The notes below the pieces were generated by a model. It was not told where the DNA came from and made no database searches. It saw only the letters and a list, made by a program, of their open reading frames with translations. A stretch of 64,000 bases of DNA. Origin: Streptomyces lavendofoliae (GTDB lineage Bacteria > Actinomycetota > Actinomycetes > Streptomycetales > Streptomycetaceae). Below, piece by piece: positions 52,551 to 61,899 of this stretch (the first letter of the stretch is position 1; the number at the start of each line of letters is the position of its first letter). The DNA lies in the NCBI RefSeq assembly GCF_014649735.1, contig NZ_BMTP01000010.1:62001-126000 (forward strand). The letters run 5' to 3'. The position numbers and the translations under genes were made by a program.

Positions 52551-55024
52551 CGATGGACACACCGGTGACGACGTTCAGCGAAGGTCCCGAAGACCCGTTC
52601 GCCGTCGGGAGCTCCGCCTCGGCGGTACTGGACGACCGCGGCGCCGTCGTCGGCTGGAGCGCGCGGGCCGAGGCCCTGCTCGGGTACCCCGCCGAGGAGG
52701 CGCTGGGACGGCCGGCGGCCGCGTTCCTGGTCGACCCGCGCGACCGGAGCGTCGTCATGGACGCCGTGGCCACCTGCGTACGCGGCGAGGGCTGGTTCGG
52801 AGTGGTACCCGTCCGGCACCGCGACGGCCGGCGGGTCGACGTGGGGTGCCGGGTCCGTGCCGTCGACCGTGACGGCGGCCACCGCGAGTGGTTCCTCGTC
52901 GGCGCCCCGGCGGACGAGGTGGTCCAGTGGGAGACGGACCGGTCGGTCCTGGACGGCCTGTTCGGCCGCTCGCCCATCGGCCTTTCGGTCCACGCCCCGG
53001 ACCTGACGATCCTGCGGGTGAACCGGGCGATCGCCAAGTTCAGCGGGATGCCGGTGGACCAGCACCGCGGGCTGCGCACCAGCGACTTCCTGATCGAACG
53101 CGACACCGACACGGTCGAGGGCCAGCTGCGGGAGGTCCTCGACACCGGCCGGTCCTCGGTGTTCGCCGAGCAGCCCTGCGTCCTGCGCCGGGACCCCGGC
53201 CGCGAACTGGTCGTCTCCGTGTCGGCCTTCCGGCTGCACGACCCCGCCGGGCGGGTCCTCGGCGTCACCCAGACGGTCGAGGACGTGACCGACCGGCACC
53301 GCGCCCGCCGCCGGCTCGCCCTGCTCAACGAGGCCAGCGCCAGCATCGGGACCACCCTCGACATCGCCGGGACGGCACGGGAACTGGCCCAGGTGGCCGT
53401 ACCGGACCTCGCCGACCGGGTCTGTGTGGACCTGCTGGAACCCGTCGCCCGCGGTGAGGAACCCCTGAAGGACATGGTCGGACCACTGCGCCGCGCGGCC
53501 GTCCGCACCGTACCGCCCGACGTGGCCGAGCTGATGCACCCGGTGGGCCACACCATGGACGTCCCGCCGGGAACCGTCCAGGCCCGGTGCCTCGCCGAGC
53601 GGAAACCGGTCCTGGACGCCGGCCCCGGCGGCCCGGCCGCGTCCCTGTCCATGGAACCGGAGGACACCCGGGACCTCCTCGGCCCCGACACCCACTCCCT
53701 GCTCGTCGTACCGCTGGTGGCACGGGGCCTCGTGCTCGGCCTGCTCAGCCTCTGGCGGTCCCGGCGGCTCGAACCGTTCGAGGAGGACGACGTCACGCTC
53801 GCCGAGGAGTTCGCCTCCCGCGCCGCCGTCTGCATCGACAACGCCCGCCGCTACACCCAGCAGCACCAGGCGGCGCTCACCCTCCAGCACAGCCTCCTGC
53901 CGCACACGGTGCCCCGCCACCCCGCCGTAGACGTCGCCCACCTGTACCTGCCGGCCGACGCCGCGGCCGGCGTCGGCGGCGACTGGTTCGACGTCATCCC
54001 GCTCTCCGGGCTCCGTGTCGCCCTCGTCGTCGGCGACGTCGTGGGCCACGGGATCCACGCCGCGGCCACCATGGGCCGGCTGCGGGCCGCCGTCCACACC
54101 CTGGCCAACCTCGACCTCACCCCCGACGAGGTGCTCTCCCACCTCGACGACCTGGTGGACCGGCTGGCCGCCGAACAGGAACCCACCGACGACCTCTCCC
54201 GCCAAGTCGTCGGCGCCACCTGCCTCTACGCCGTGTACGACCCGGTCTCCCGCGGCTGCGCCATCGCACGCGCCGGCCACCCGCCGCCCGCGCTCGTCAC
54301 CCCCGACGGACGGGTGCGCCTCCTCGACCTGCCCGCCGGACCGCCCCTGGGCCTGGGCGGACTGCCGTACGAGTCCGCCGAGCTGGAGCTCGCCGAGGGC
54401 AGCGTCCTCGCCCTCTACACCGACGGCCTCGTCCAGGCCGGCGACCGGGGCACCGACGAGCGGGACGTCGACGAGCGCGTGGCCGACCTGTGCACCGCCC
54501 TCACCGGTCCGGGGCCCGACCGTGCCCTGGAGGAGACCTGCGGGGCGGTGCGCGAGGCACTGCTGTACGACCACCCCACCGACGACGTCGCCCTGCTCGT
54601 CGCCCGTACCCGGGTCCTGGCCGAGGAGAAGGTGGCCACCTGGGAGCTGCCCGCGGAGGCGACCGCCGCCGCCCGCGCCCGTACCCTGACGGCCTCCCGG
54701 CTCACCGAGTGGGGACTGGAGGAACTGCACTTCACCACCGAGCTGATCGTCAGCGAGCTGGTCACCAACGCCTTCCGGTACGGCGGCGGCCCCATCACCC
54801 TGCGGCTCATCAGGGACCGCCACCTCATCTGCGAGGTGTCCGACACCAGCAGCACCTCGCCGCACCTGCGCCGCGCCCGCAGCACCGACGAGGGCGGCCG
54901 GGGACTGTTCCTGGTGGCCCAGCTCACCGAGCGGTGGGGGACCCGGTACACGCGTGAGGGCAAGACCATCTGGACCGAGCAGGCGCTGCCCGCCGTCAGG
55001 CCAGAGCGGTCGCGGCCCCTCTGA
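52544..55024 (+). CDS. PAS-GAF-SpoIIE phosphatase with C-terminal anti-sigma-type ATPase (tandem copy 2)
   Basis: An 826-residue relative of the preceding protein. It has two PAS units (ASAVLDDRGAVVGWSARAEALLG and SPIGLSVHAPDLTILRVNRA), a GAF domain and a SpoIIE phosphatase with VGGDWFDVI and GDVVGHGIHAAA. It then has an extra HATPase_c module (ELIVSELVTNAFRYGGGP with the N-box Asn and DEGGRGLFLVAQL), the RsbW-like kinase fold. Phosphatase and kinase activities on the same partner switch are thus fused. GTG at 52544 overlaps the upstream stop; ATG at 52553 is an alternative. The 3' end overlaps the convergent transporter gene by 29 bases. Confidence 0.88.
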   Translation: MVTMDTPVTTFSEGPEDPFAVGSSASAVLDDRGAVVGWSARAEALLGYPAEEALGRPAAAFLVDPRDRSVVMDAVATCVRGEGWFGVVPVRHRDGRRVDVGCRVRAVDRDGGHREWFLVGAPADEVVQWETDRSVLDGLFGRSPIGLSVHAPDLTILRVNRAIAKFSGMPVDQHRGLRTSDFLIERDTDTVEGQLREVLDTGRSSVFAEQPCVLRRDPGRELVVSVSAFRLHDPAGRVLGVTQTVEDVTDRHRARRRLALLNEASASIGTTLDIAGTARELAQVAVPDLADRVCVDLLEPVARGEEPLKDMVGPLRRAAVRTVPPDVAELMHPVGHTMDVPPGTVQARCLAERKPVLDAGPGGPAASLSMEPEDTRDLLGPDTHSLLVVPLVARGLVLGLLSLWRSRRLEPFEEDDVTLAEEFASRAAVCIDNARRYTQQHQAALTLQHSLLPHTVPRHPAVDVAHLYLPADAAAGVGGDWFDVIPLSGLRVALVVGDVVGHGIHAAATMGRLRAAVHTLANLDLTPDEVLSHLDDLVDRLAAEQEPTDDLSRQVVGATCLYAVYDPVSRGCAIARAGHPPPALVTPDGRVRLLDLPAGPPLGLGGLPYESAELELAEGSVLALYTDGLVQAGDRGTDERDVDERVADLCTALTGPGPDRALEETCGAVREALLYDHPTDDVALLVARTRVLAEEKVATWELPAEATAAARARTLTASRLTEWGLEELHFTTELIVSELVTNAFRYGGGPITLRLIRDRHLICEVSDTSSTSPHLRRARSTDEGGRGLFLVAQLTERWGTRYTREGKTIWTEQALPAVRPERSRPL

Positions 55025-56585
55025 GCACCAGTCCGCACCCGAGCGCCAGCACCACGGTGGCCGTGCCGAGCGGCGCCATCCGGTTCGCCAGCGCCACGAC
55101 GCGGCCCCGGGGCCGGCGCGTCAGCCGCCGCCGGGCGGTCTCCTTCAGCCGCACCGCGGCCAGTCCGGCCATGGCGAGGGTGAGCGCGACCCCGGCGCCG
55201 TACGCCAGGACCAGCAGGAGGCCGAACCACGCCTGGCCCAGGGCGGCGGCGCCGATCAGCACGACGACCGCGGACGGACTGGGGACCAGCCCGCCGGCGA
55301 GGCCCATGAGGATCACCCCCCGCAGTCCCGGAGCGGGCGGGGTGTGGGAGTGGGAGTGGGGGCGGGCGCCGTGATCGTGGTCGTGGTGGTGGTCGTGGTG
55401 CGGGTGGCCATGGTCATGGACGTGGTCGTGTCCGTGCGGATGCGCGTGGCCGGGTGTGTGCGCGTGCCCGTGTCCGTGCGGATGCGCGTGGTCGTGGTGG
55501 TGGTCCGGCCCGTGCCCGGGTGCGTGAGGGCGCCGGCGCCAGGCGCGTCGCAGCAGCAGCCCGCCCGCCACCGCGACCAGGGCGCCGCTCACGACGCCCA
55601 GCCAGGACACCACCGTCGGCGCCGCCGCCGACCCGGCGGTGATCAGCGCCCCGAGGACGAAGACGCCCAGAGTGTGGGTGACGGTCACCGACGCGCCGAG
55701 CGCCAGCATGTCGCGCACCGAACGGCGACCCCCCGCCGCGGCAGCCGCGGCCATCATGGTCTTGCCGTGTCCCGGCGCCAGCGCGTGCATGGCCCCCAGC
55801 AGCACCGACGCTCCGAGCGCCAGGAGCGCGAACCCGGCGGTCGGTTCGTGCCGGGCCACCAGCCCGGTCAGCGCCCGCGCCCAGCGGTCGGCACCCCTCG
55901 GCAGGACGCCCGGCACCGGGGGACCCGCCGTCTCGTCCGGCCCGGCCGCCGCGACCCCGCCGGAACGCACGGCGAAGGCGGCCGACCGGGCGTCGGGCGG
56001 GGAGGAGAGCGCGTCGTCCGGGTAGGAGGTGAGCCGCCGCGACACCGAGTCACGCGGTACGTCCGCACCGGCCAGGGTCATCCGGTCGCCCCGCGCGGTG
56101 ATCTCGCGCCAGCCGGGGCCGGCCGCCACGGCCGCCGGCGCGTATCTGAGCCGGTCGTCCTCCCCGCGCGGCAGTGCCGCCGTCAGCGCGCACGTCACGC
56201 GCAGCGTCTCCAGCCCGGCCTGCCCGGGCCGCACCTCCGCCCTCGCGCTGCCTGCCGTGAGCGGAGGGGCGGTCCCCCCGACGACGAGCCGGGCGCCCTT
56301 CGCCGCCGTGTCGCACCGGGCCCGGGCCCACGCCGCCAGCTCGTCGGGAGCGAGCCGGTCGTCCCCGTCGGCGTCGACCCCCTCGCGTTCCCGCGCGGCC
56401 GGGATCTCGGCCAGGTCCTCCACATGGTCCACGGTCAGTCTCCCCGGGGCGACGAGGAGGCCGTCGTACTGGCTGACGGTGAAGTTGCCCAGCGGATGCG
56501 CCTGCGCCGCCTGGCCGGGCAGCAGGGCCAGGGCCACGCCGGCCAGCGGGGTGACGAGGACGCGGGCGGCCGTACGGCGGGTCAT
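54996..56585 (-). CDS. NicO/RcnA-type metal exporter with His-rich loop
   Basis: A 529-residue membrane protein. A signal-like N-terminus is followed by an extracellular domain opening HPLGNFTVSQYDGLL and containing DADGDDRL, an EF-hand-like segment. The transporter part (from about residue 260) has GAMHALAPGHGKTMM, the HxxxPxHGK motif of NicO/RcnA nickel-cobalt exporters. About 60 residues between helices are dominated by His, Asp and Gly (encoded around 55355-55510), a probable metal-binding loop. ATG at 56585 overlaps the TPR gene stop by four bases, so the two are co-translated. Metal identity is inferred from family. Confidence 0.85.
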   Translation of the reverse strand: MTRRTAARVLVTPLAGVALALLPGQAAQAHPLGNFTVSQYDGLLVAPGRLTVDHVEDLAEIPAAREREGVDADGDDRLAPDELAAWARARCDTAAKGARLVVGGTAPPLTAGSARAEVRPGQAGLETLRVTCALTAALPRGEDDRLRYAPAAVAAGPGWREITARGDRMTLAGADVPRDSVSRRLTSYPDDALSSPPDARSAAFAVRSGGVAAAGPDETAGPPVPGVLPRGADRWARALTGLVARHEPTAGFALLALGASVLLGAMHALAPGHGKTMMAAAAAAGGRRSVRDMLALGASVTVTHTLGVFVLGALITAGSAAAPTVVSWLGVVSGALVAVAGGLLLRRAWRRRPHAPGHGPDHHHDHAHPHGHGHAHTPGHAHPHGHDHVHDHGHPHHDHHHDHDHGARPHSHSHTPPAPGLRGVILMGLAGGLVPSPSAVVVLIGAAALGQAWFGLLLVLAYGAGVALTLAMAGLAAVRLKETARRRLTRRPRGRVVALANRMAPLGTATVVLALGCGLVLRGAATALA

Positions 56586-57955
56586 GACTCCCCCTGGAGC
56601 GCGGACAGGGCGGCCCTCGCCTCGCGGGCGCCGGTCGCCGAGAAAGCCGGGTTCAGCGCGAGCGCGGCCCGCAGGTCGCGGCGGGCCGCCGCGGTGTCGC
56701 CGAGGGCGCGCTCGATCATGCCCCGGTGGTGGAGGAACGAGGCGTCGCGGTGGCCGGGGGACAGGGCGGCGGCCCGCTTCGCGTACGTCAGCGCCTCGGC
56801 GTGCGCGCCCTCGCGGTGCAGTGCCCAGGCCAGCGCGTCGGCGGTGTGAACGGTGCGGCGCTGCGACCACGCGGCCCGTGCCGCCTTCAGCGCCGCGCCG
56901 GTGTCGCCGTGGTCGGCCTCGACGAGGGCGGACTCCAGGTCGGTGGCGACGCCGTTCGCCCGGGCCAGTCGCGTCCAGGTCCCGATGAGGGCGTACTGCT
57001 CCTCGGCCCGGTCGCGCCGGCCGAGCGTCTCGTACAGCTCACCGAGTGCGGCGAGTTGTCCCGGCAGCGGGCTCCGCCGCACCACCTCCTCCAGATCGCT
57101 CACCGCGCGTGCGGTGTCCCCCAGCGCGGCGTGGACGCGACCCCGCCCCTCCTTCGCCGGTACGTTCCCGGGATCGGCGCGCAGCGCGGTCGCGAAGTGG
57201 CCCGCGGCCTCCTTGAAGCCGCCCCGGCTCCAGGCGAGCCGGCCCAGCGCGGTGGCGACGTACGCCACGTCGCCCGGGGTGTACGCGGAATCCAGTGCCC
57301 GCAGCAGCACCCGGCGCGCGCCGCCGGTGTCGCCACGCAGCTCCAGGACGTAGGCGTACCGGGTGAACACCGGGATGCCGGGACGCCGCCGGTCCGCGAG
57401 CCGCGCCGCGTCCAGCGCCGCGTCGTAGCGGCCGAGTTCGACGAGGGCGTCGATCCGGGTGGCCAGGGCCCGCTCGCCGTACGGGTTCACCCGCAGGGCC
57501 CGGTCCGCCAGGTCCAGCGCCGCGCCGAAGTCGTGCCGCGCGGCCGCCAGTGCCGCCCGGCCGGCGAGGGCCGCGTCGTTGCGGGCGGCGGGCCGCAGCC
57601 CGAGCGAACGCCCGAACGCCTTCTCCGCCTGCGAATACCGGGTGGGATCGCCGCTCGTGCGCGCCTGCTCGACGTAGGCCGCGCCCAGCGTCGCCCACCC
57701 GGTGGCGTCCCGGGGCTGGTCGGTGAGGTGCCGCTGGAGCCCGGCGATGCCGCGCGCCAGGTCCCCGGCCGCCAGCCGTTCCACCGGTACGGCCGCGGCG
57801 AGCGCCGGTGCCGGCCGCTGCCGGGTGGCGTCGCCGTCGGCTCCGGACGCCACCGAGCCGGCGGTGAGCCCGAGGGCCACCGCCACGACCGCCGCGATCC
57901 GCCACCGCCCCGGCCGCCCCTCCGGGCGGGCGGACCGCGGCTTCCGTACGAGCAT
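56582..57955 (-). CDS. Tetratricopeptide-repeat protein with N-terminal membrane anchor
   Basis: A 457-residue protein. A basic start and one hydrophobic segment (IAAVVAVALGLTAGSVA, about 19-35) act as signal anchor. The rest is TPR-type helical repeats, for example AALDLADRALRVNPYGERALA and AAGHFATALRADPGNVPAKEG. TPRs mediate protein binding; here the partner may be the DUF4331 or the NicO-type protein of the same locus. ATG at 57955 follows AGGAAGG. Confidence 0.85.
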   Translation of the reverse strand: MLVRKPRSARPEGRPGRWRIAAVVAVALGLTAGSVASGADGDATRQRPAPALAAAVPVERLAAGDLARGIAGLQRHLTDQPRDATGWATLGAAYVEQARTSGDPTRYSQAEKAFGRSLGLRPAARNDAALAGRAALAAARHDFGAALDLADRALRVNPYGERALATRIDALVELGRYDAALDAARLADRRRPGIPVFTRYAYVLELRGDTGGARRVLLRALDSAYTPGDVAYVATALGRLAWSRGGFKEAAGHFATALRADPGNVPAKEGRGRVHAALGDTARAVSDLEEVVRRSPLPGQLAALGELYETLGRRDRAEEQYALIGTWTRLARANGVATDLESALVEADHGDTGAALKAARAAWSQRRTVHTADALAWALHREGAHAEALTYAKRAAALSPGHRDASFLHHRGMIERALGDTAAARRDLRAALALNPAFSATGAREARAALSALQGES

Positions 57956-58039
57956 CGGTTGTGCCTTCCTGCTGGGTCACCGGGTGGGGTGGCCCGGCAG
58001 CGCCGTGGGGGGAAGGAACGCTGCCGGGCCGTCGGAGAG

Positions 58040-58088
58040 GGGGGCGAGGCCCCCGGGTGTGCCGGCCCGGCCCGTGCGGGGGCCGGGC
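58040..58088 (-). terminator. Two hairpins between the DUF4331 and TPR genes
   Basis: A 6-bp stem with a 3-base loop (58040-58054) and a 9-bp stem GCCCGGCCC/GGGCCGGGC with a 6-base loop (58065-58088) follow the DUF4331 stop. They could terminate part of transcription from the upstream gene, giving less TPR and transporter mRNA, or stabilise the upstream message. Confidence 0.55.
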
Positions 58089-58097
58089 GCGGGCGGG

Positions 58098-59651
58098 TCA
58101 GCCGAGCCAGGACCGCTGTTCGGGCCGGCGGCGGGACCGCGTCCACATCGCCCTGCCGAAGCCGGCGAGCAGGACCGTGACGGCGCCGGAGGCCGCCGAC
58201 GCCAGCATCACGGTGTCGTCGTCCCACCCGGAGGTGAGCGAGGAGACCCCGCCCGTCAGCCCGGTGGCGTCCGCCTTGGTCGACGCCTGGGCCGCCTCGG
58301 TGTCGGAGCCGGCGGTGGGCAGCGCGACGTACGGGAAGCGGTGGCCGAACTCCTTGTCGTTGGCGTCCACGGCGTCACCCAGGTCGTTCTTCGCCCCGAC
58401 CAGTTCGCCCTCGACGGTCTGGAGCGCGATGTCCAACACGTCGTCGGTCAGCCGCCGCCCGTTGGGGAACCCCGCGTTGTCGCCGTCCAGCACACCGAGC
58501 CGCTTGGGCTCGGCCACCGGCTTGACGGAGGTGTTGAGCCGCAGCATCTCCGACGGCCTGCCGTTCGGGTGCTGGTTGAGGCCCTCGACCCCCGTCAGGA
58601 ACACCGAGACGAGGTCGTTGCGCGGCTCCGCCGGCGCCTTGATCTTGTAGATCCCCTCGATGAGCTTCGGCAGCTCGGGCTCGGTGACGTTCTTCAGGAA
58701 GTCCCCGTCGTTCTCCGGCGAGGAGGCGTTGAACCTGTCCTTGTCCTTGACCGGGTTGACCACCTCGTTCACCAGCGGCATGCCGAGCCGGGACACGCGC
58801 GTCCAGCCCCCGTCGGCGTTTCTCCGCTCGGTCGTCGCGTAGACGCCGATCACCGGCTGCTTCTCGGACTGTCGGAGGTACGAGCTCGGCACCTGGAGGG
58901 CGATGGTGTTGACGTTGTACCCCTTCAGGGTGTCGTTGCCCACCTCGGACAGGTCGCCGCCGTACAGCAGGTCGAAGACCCGCAGGTCGAGGAAGAACGG
59001 GTCGTCGGCCTGGCCGGCGAACGCCTTCAGCCCGCCGGGGACCTTCCGCACCGCCTGGTCGCGCAGCTTCCGGTAGTCGGGCATCGACGCCTTGCCGACG
59101 TGGGACGGCGCGACCGGCAGGTCCTTCGCCAGCTGGTGGCGCGAGGCCACCTTCCCGTGTTCGAGACGTTGCAACTCGATGTCGTACGTCTGCGTGAAGT
59201 TGAGGTCGGGGTCGTCCAGGCTCTCCACCGCGCCGGTGTTGTACAGGAAGGTGTTCTCGTTCTTGCGGTGGTCGGTGAACGTGAACCGGTACAGCAGGTC
59301 GTCCCGCGCGTCACCGTCGCTGTCGACGTGGAGGTCGTAGCGGGCGTCCTCGGCGAACGGGAAGAAGTTCGGGCCGCCCGCCGGCTCCTGGAACGGCAGC
59401 CAGTTGGCCACCAGCGTCGTCGAGTCGGGATGGTCGGGGCTGACGAACGCGTACACGTCCGTGGTGTCGAACTGCGGCTGCCCCGATATCAGCGGGGCCT
59501 CCCGGTGGCTGGAGGCACGCGCCGCCTCCGGCTGGAGCACGCCCGCCCCGGCGGCCGCCAGGGCGCCCGCGGCCAGCGCACCGCAGGCGAGCAGTGCGAC
59601 GCCCCTGCTCCGCCGTGTCCGTCCCGTTCCGGTGGTCGAGGTTGCGGTCAT
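58098..59651 (-). CDS. Secreted/anchored DUF4331 domain protein
   Basis: A 517-residue protein. A signal peptide of about 47 residues ends before ASSHREAPLISGQPQFD, the invariant DUF4331 start (SHREAP). The domain contains DTTDVYAFVSP and FPFAEDARYDLHVDSDGDARDD. Near the C-terminus a hydrophobic segment (VMLASAASGAVTVLLAGF) followed by RSRRR suggests a membrane anchor. DUF4331 proteins are often encoded beside TPR and NicO-type transporter genes, as here; function unknown. ATG at 59651 follows GAAGGA. Confidence 0.88.
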   Translation of the reverse strand: MTATSTTGTGRTRRSRGVALLACGALAAGALAAAGAGVLQPEAARASSHREAPLISGQPQFDTTDVYAFVSPDHPDSTTLVANWLPFQEPAGGPNFFPFAEDARYDLHVDSDGDARDDLLYRFTFTDHRKNENTFLYNTGAVESLDDPDLNFTQTYDIELQRLEHGKVASRHQLAKDLPVAPSHVGKASMPDYRKLRDQAVRKVPGGLKAFAGQADDPFFLDLRVFDLLYGGDLSEVGNDTLKGYNVNTIALQVPSSYLRQSEKQPVIGVYATTERRNADGGWTRVSRLGMPLVNEVVNPVKDKDRFNASSPENDGDFLKNVTEPELPKLIEGIYKIKAPAEPRNDLVSVFLTGVEGLNQHPNGRPSEMLRLNTSVKPVAEPKRLGVLDGDNAGFPNGRRLTDDVLDIALQTVEGELVGAKNDLGDAVDANDKEFGHRFPYVALPTAGSDTEAAQASTKADATGLTGGVSSLTSGWDDDTVMLASAASGAVTVLLAGFGRAMWTRSRRRPEQRSWLG

Positions 59652-59742
59652 GTCGTCCGTCCTTCATGAGTCGTCGCGTCCGTTCCGGCTCGTTCGTTGG
59701 ACCAGTACGTGCGCGGCGGGCGTTGTGTTCGCCGGGCGGTCG

Positions 59743-60273
59743 TCATCGGGGCCGGGCCGGTGGGTCCTGGAAGCGGGCGGCGACGGCCCGGACCTCGATG
59801 GCGTGCTGCCCGGGGGAGGCGCCGCCCGGATGCAGCCGAGGGAGGCGGTACGTACGCCTCGGCGCCTCGGGCCCGTCCCGGCCGTCGCCGTCGCCCGGGG
59901 CGTGGACGTCCTCGTGCGGCGGCCGGACCGGCGGGCCGGCGGGCCCCGCGTCACCGGTGCCCAGCGCGCCGTTGGCCAGCAACGACGACACCACCAGGAG
60001 CCCGCCCACCGCGCCCGCCCCGCAGGCCCCCGCCCAGCGCCTCCGCTGCGGCTCGGCCGGCCGGGCACCCGCCGGCGGCGCGGCGTCGCGCTCCCACAAC
60101 GGTTCGACCGTCACCGGCGGCGGGGCGGGCGCGCCCAGCGCACCGGTGTCCCGGAGTTCGGCGCGTGCGGCGTCCAGCGCGTCCAGCACCCGCTGGAAGG
60201 ACTCCATGATCGAGTCGGCGGAGCCGGGTTCCGCGCCCGGGAAGCGCGGGCGTTCGTCGTCGTCAACGTACAA
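59743..60273 (-). CDS. Hypothetical single-pass membrane protein
   Basis: A 176-residue protein. An acidic N-terminus with a helical stretch (ADSIMESFQRVLDALDAARAEL) is followed by a Pro-rich linker, one transmembrane helix (AGAVGGLLVVSSLLANG, about 89-105) and an extracellular Pro/Gly/Asp-rich tail. The start is a TTG at 60273 with AGGAG eight bases upstream. It precedes the DUF4331 gene by 91 bases on the same strand and may belong to that operon. The anti-sigma-like layout (cytoplasmic helix, single pass) is noticed but no sigma factor gene is adjacent. Confidence 0.65.
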   Translation of the reverse strand: MYVDDDERPRFPGAEPGSADSIMESFQRVLDALDAARAELRDTGALGAPAPPPVTVEPLWERDAAPPAGARPAEPQRRRWAGACGAGAVGGLLVVSSLLANGALGTGDAGPAGPPVRPPHEDVHAPGDGDGRDGPEAPRRTYRLPRLHPGGASPGQHAIEVRAVAARFQDPPARPR

Positions 60274-60382
60274 GGCGGTGCTCCTCGCGGGGGTACGTGC
60301 CTGCCGTCGCGATCCGGTCGGTTGCGGGGACCGCGGGGTGCTGCTTCGTCGTCAGGCAGTACGCGGCGCGAGCGAGCTTGTC

Positions 60383-61066
60383 TCATCCCGCCGCCGGGGA
60401 CGGCTCGGCGGTGCGGTTCACCTCCACCGGGAGGTGCGGGAGGTGGTGCCCGAACCGCTCGCGCTTGGTGACCTGGTAGAAGAGGTTCTCCGCACGCGGG
60501 GGGATCAGCAGTGGCACCCGCTCGCTGACGGGGATCCCGTACCGCCCCAACGCCTCCTGCTTGCGCGGGTTGTTGGACATCAGCCGGACGGACCGCACCC
60601 CGAGGTCGCGCAGCATCCCCGCGGCCCCCCGGTAGTCCCGGGCGTCGTCCGGGAGGCCGAGCGCCAGGTTCGCCTCGACGGTGTCCAGGCCCTCCGCCTG
60701 CAACCGCATCGCGCGCAGTTTGGCCAGCAGACCGATGCCACGGCCCTCGTGACCCCGGAGGTACAGGACGACGCCCCGGCCCTCGCCCACCACCGCGCGC
60801 AGCGCCGCGGACAGCTGCTCCCCGCACTCGCAGTGCCTGGACCCGAAAGCGTCCCCGGTCAGGCACTCGGAATGCAGACGGGTCAGGACGTCCTCGCCCG
60901 CCACGTCTCCGTGAATGAGGGCGATCTGCTCCTCGCCCCCGTCGTGGTCCAGATAGCCCGCGGCGAGGAAATCGCCGAACTCGGTGGACAGTCGCACATT
61001 CACCACATGCTCGACGCCGGTGGTCCGCAGAGTGGTGTCGGGGAGCACATCATCGGTACCTATCAT
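60383..61066 (-). CDS. ribA: GTP cyclohydrolase II homologue with Met at the active-site Tyr position
   Basis: A 227-residue RibA-family protein. Zinc ligands Cys68, Cys79 and Cys81 (HSECLTGDAFGSRHCECG), the GHEGRGIGLL loop and the LMSNNPRK motif are intact. The residue matching E. coli Tyr105 (KIRAY) is Met120 here (KLRAM). Published work on three S. coelicolor homologues linked a Tyr-to-Met change at this position to release of the formylated product FAPy instead of the normal diamino-pyrimidine. The neighbouring creatininase-family and RibD-type genes fit processing of FAPy. ATG at 61066 follows TACGAT by six bases, suggesting a leaderless transcript. It is divergent from the creatininase gene by 68 bp. 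Confidence 0.9.
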   Translation of the reverse strand: MIGTDDVLPDTTLRTTGVEHVVNVRLSTEFGDFLAAGYLDHDGGEEQIALIHGDVAGEDVLTRLHSECLTGDAFGSRHCECGEQLSAALRAVVGEGRGVVLYLRGHEGRGIGLLAKLRAMRLQAEGLDTVEANLALGLPDDARDYRGAAGMLRDLGVRSVRLMSNNPRKQEALGRYGIPVSERVPLLIPPRAENLFYQVTKRERFGHHLPHLPVEVNRTAEPSPAAG

Positions 61067-61134
61067 GGCCCGATCGTATCCGGTAACCTCCGCCAGTGGA
61101 CAGGAAACTGACGAGAGAAAAGGGGCGGGAAAAA

Positions 61135-61899
61135 ATGACAGTTCCGCAGCCGCGAATGCCGGCACCGAGTATGCTGCCGCTGGAGACGACGACGGGGGAC
61201 GTGGCAGCGTCCCGCGCCGATGTCGCGGTCCTCCCCATCGGGAGCTTCGAGCAGCACGGCCCGTTCCTCCCCCTGATGACCGACACCGTCATCGCCTGCG
61301 CCATCGCGCGCGAGATCGCGTCCGCTCACCCCGTGCACCTGCTCCCACCAGTGACGATCTCCTGCTCGCACGAGCACGCGGACTGGCCGGGGACCGTCAG
61401 CGTCTCCGCCGCCACGCTGTACGCCGTCGTACGGGACATCGCCGGATCACTCCGCCGGTCCGGTATCGAGAACCTCGTCCTGGTCAATGGGCACGGCGGG
61501 AATTACGTCCTGCGCAATGTGGTCCAGGAGTCCGCCGACAGCGGTACGAGAATGGCGCTTTTCCCCGGCCCGGCCGACTGGGAAGCGGCACGTGGAAAAG
61601 CCGGTGTACTGACGTCCTCGTACAGCGATATGCACGCCGGAGAAGTCGAGACGTCCATTCTGCTGCACGATCATCCGGAATTGGTCAGGCCCGGCTACGA
61701 GGCGGCCGACTGGATATCCGACGACCGCAAGCACCTGCTCTCGCTCGGTATGCGGGCCTATACGGAATCCGGGGTCGTAGGCCGCCCCTCCAGAGCATCG
61801 GCGGAGAAGGGAAGGGAATTGCTGGCCGCTCTCACCGCGTCCTTCGGTGAATACCTCGCCCTGCTGTCCCCGGGCTCCTCCCGGCGGGGCGCACGGTGA
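61135..61899 (+). CDS. Creatininase-family amidohydrolase, candidate FAPy deformylase (ArfB-like)
   Basis: A 254-residue metal hydrolase. PIGSFEQHGPFLPLMTDT (35-52) holds the Glu and His/Asp metal ligands. SCSHEHADWPGTVSV, LVNGHGGNYVLRNV and DMHAGEVETSILL (with the catalytic Glu) are the remaining family motifs. The family includes creatininase, MftE and the archaeal deformylase ArfB, which removes the formyl group of FAPy. Because the adjacent cyclohydrolase is predicted to make FAPy, deformylation is the best guess. ATG at 61135 follows GGGGCGGG. It overlaps the reductase gene by four bases. Confidence 0.85.
   Translation: MTVPQPRMPAPSMLPLETTTGDVAASRADVAVLPIGSFEQHGPFLPLMTDTVIACAIAREIASAHPVHLLPPVTISCSHEHADWPGTVSVSAATLYAVVRDIAGSLRRSGIENLVLVNGHGGNYVLRNVVQESADSGTRMALFPGPADWEAARGKAGVLTSSYSDMHAGEVETSILLHDHPELVRPGYEAADWISDDRKHLLSLGMRAYTESGVVGRPSRASAEKGRELLAALTASFGEYLALLSPGSSRRGAR

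Noticed and set aside
55350..55520. Val/Met-rich stretch on the + strand resembling a membrane peptide
   Set aside because: It is the complement of the His/Asp codons of the transporter's metal-binding loop; no ribosome binding site or independent frame support.
59743..60273. Single-pass protein considered as an anti-sigma factor
   Set aside because: No zinc-binding HxxxCxxC motif is present and no ECF sigma gene is adjacent; left as hypothetical.
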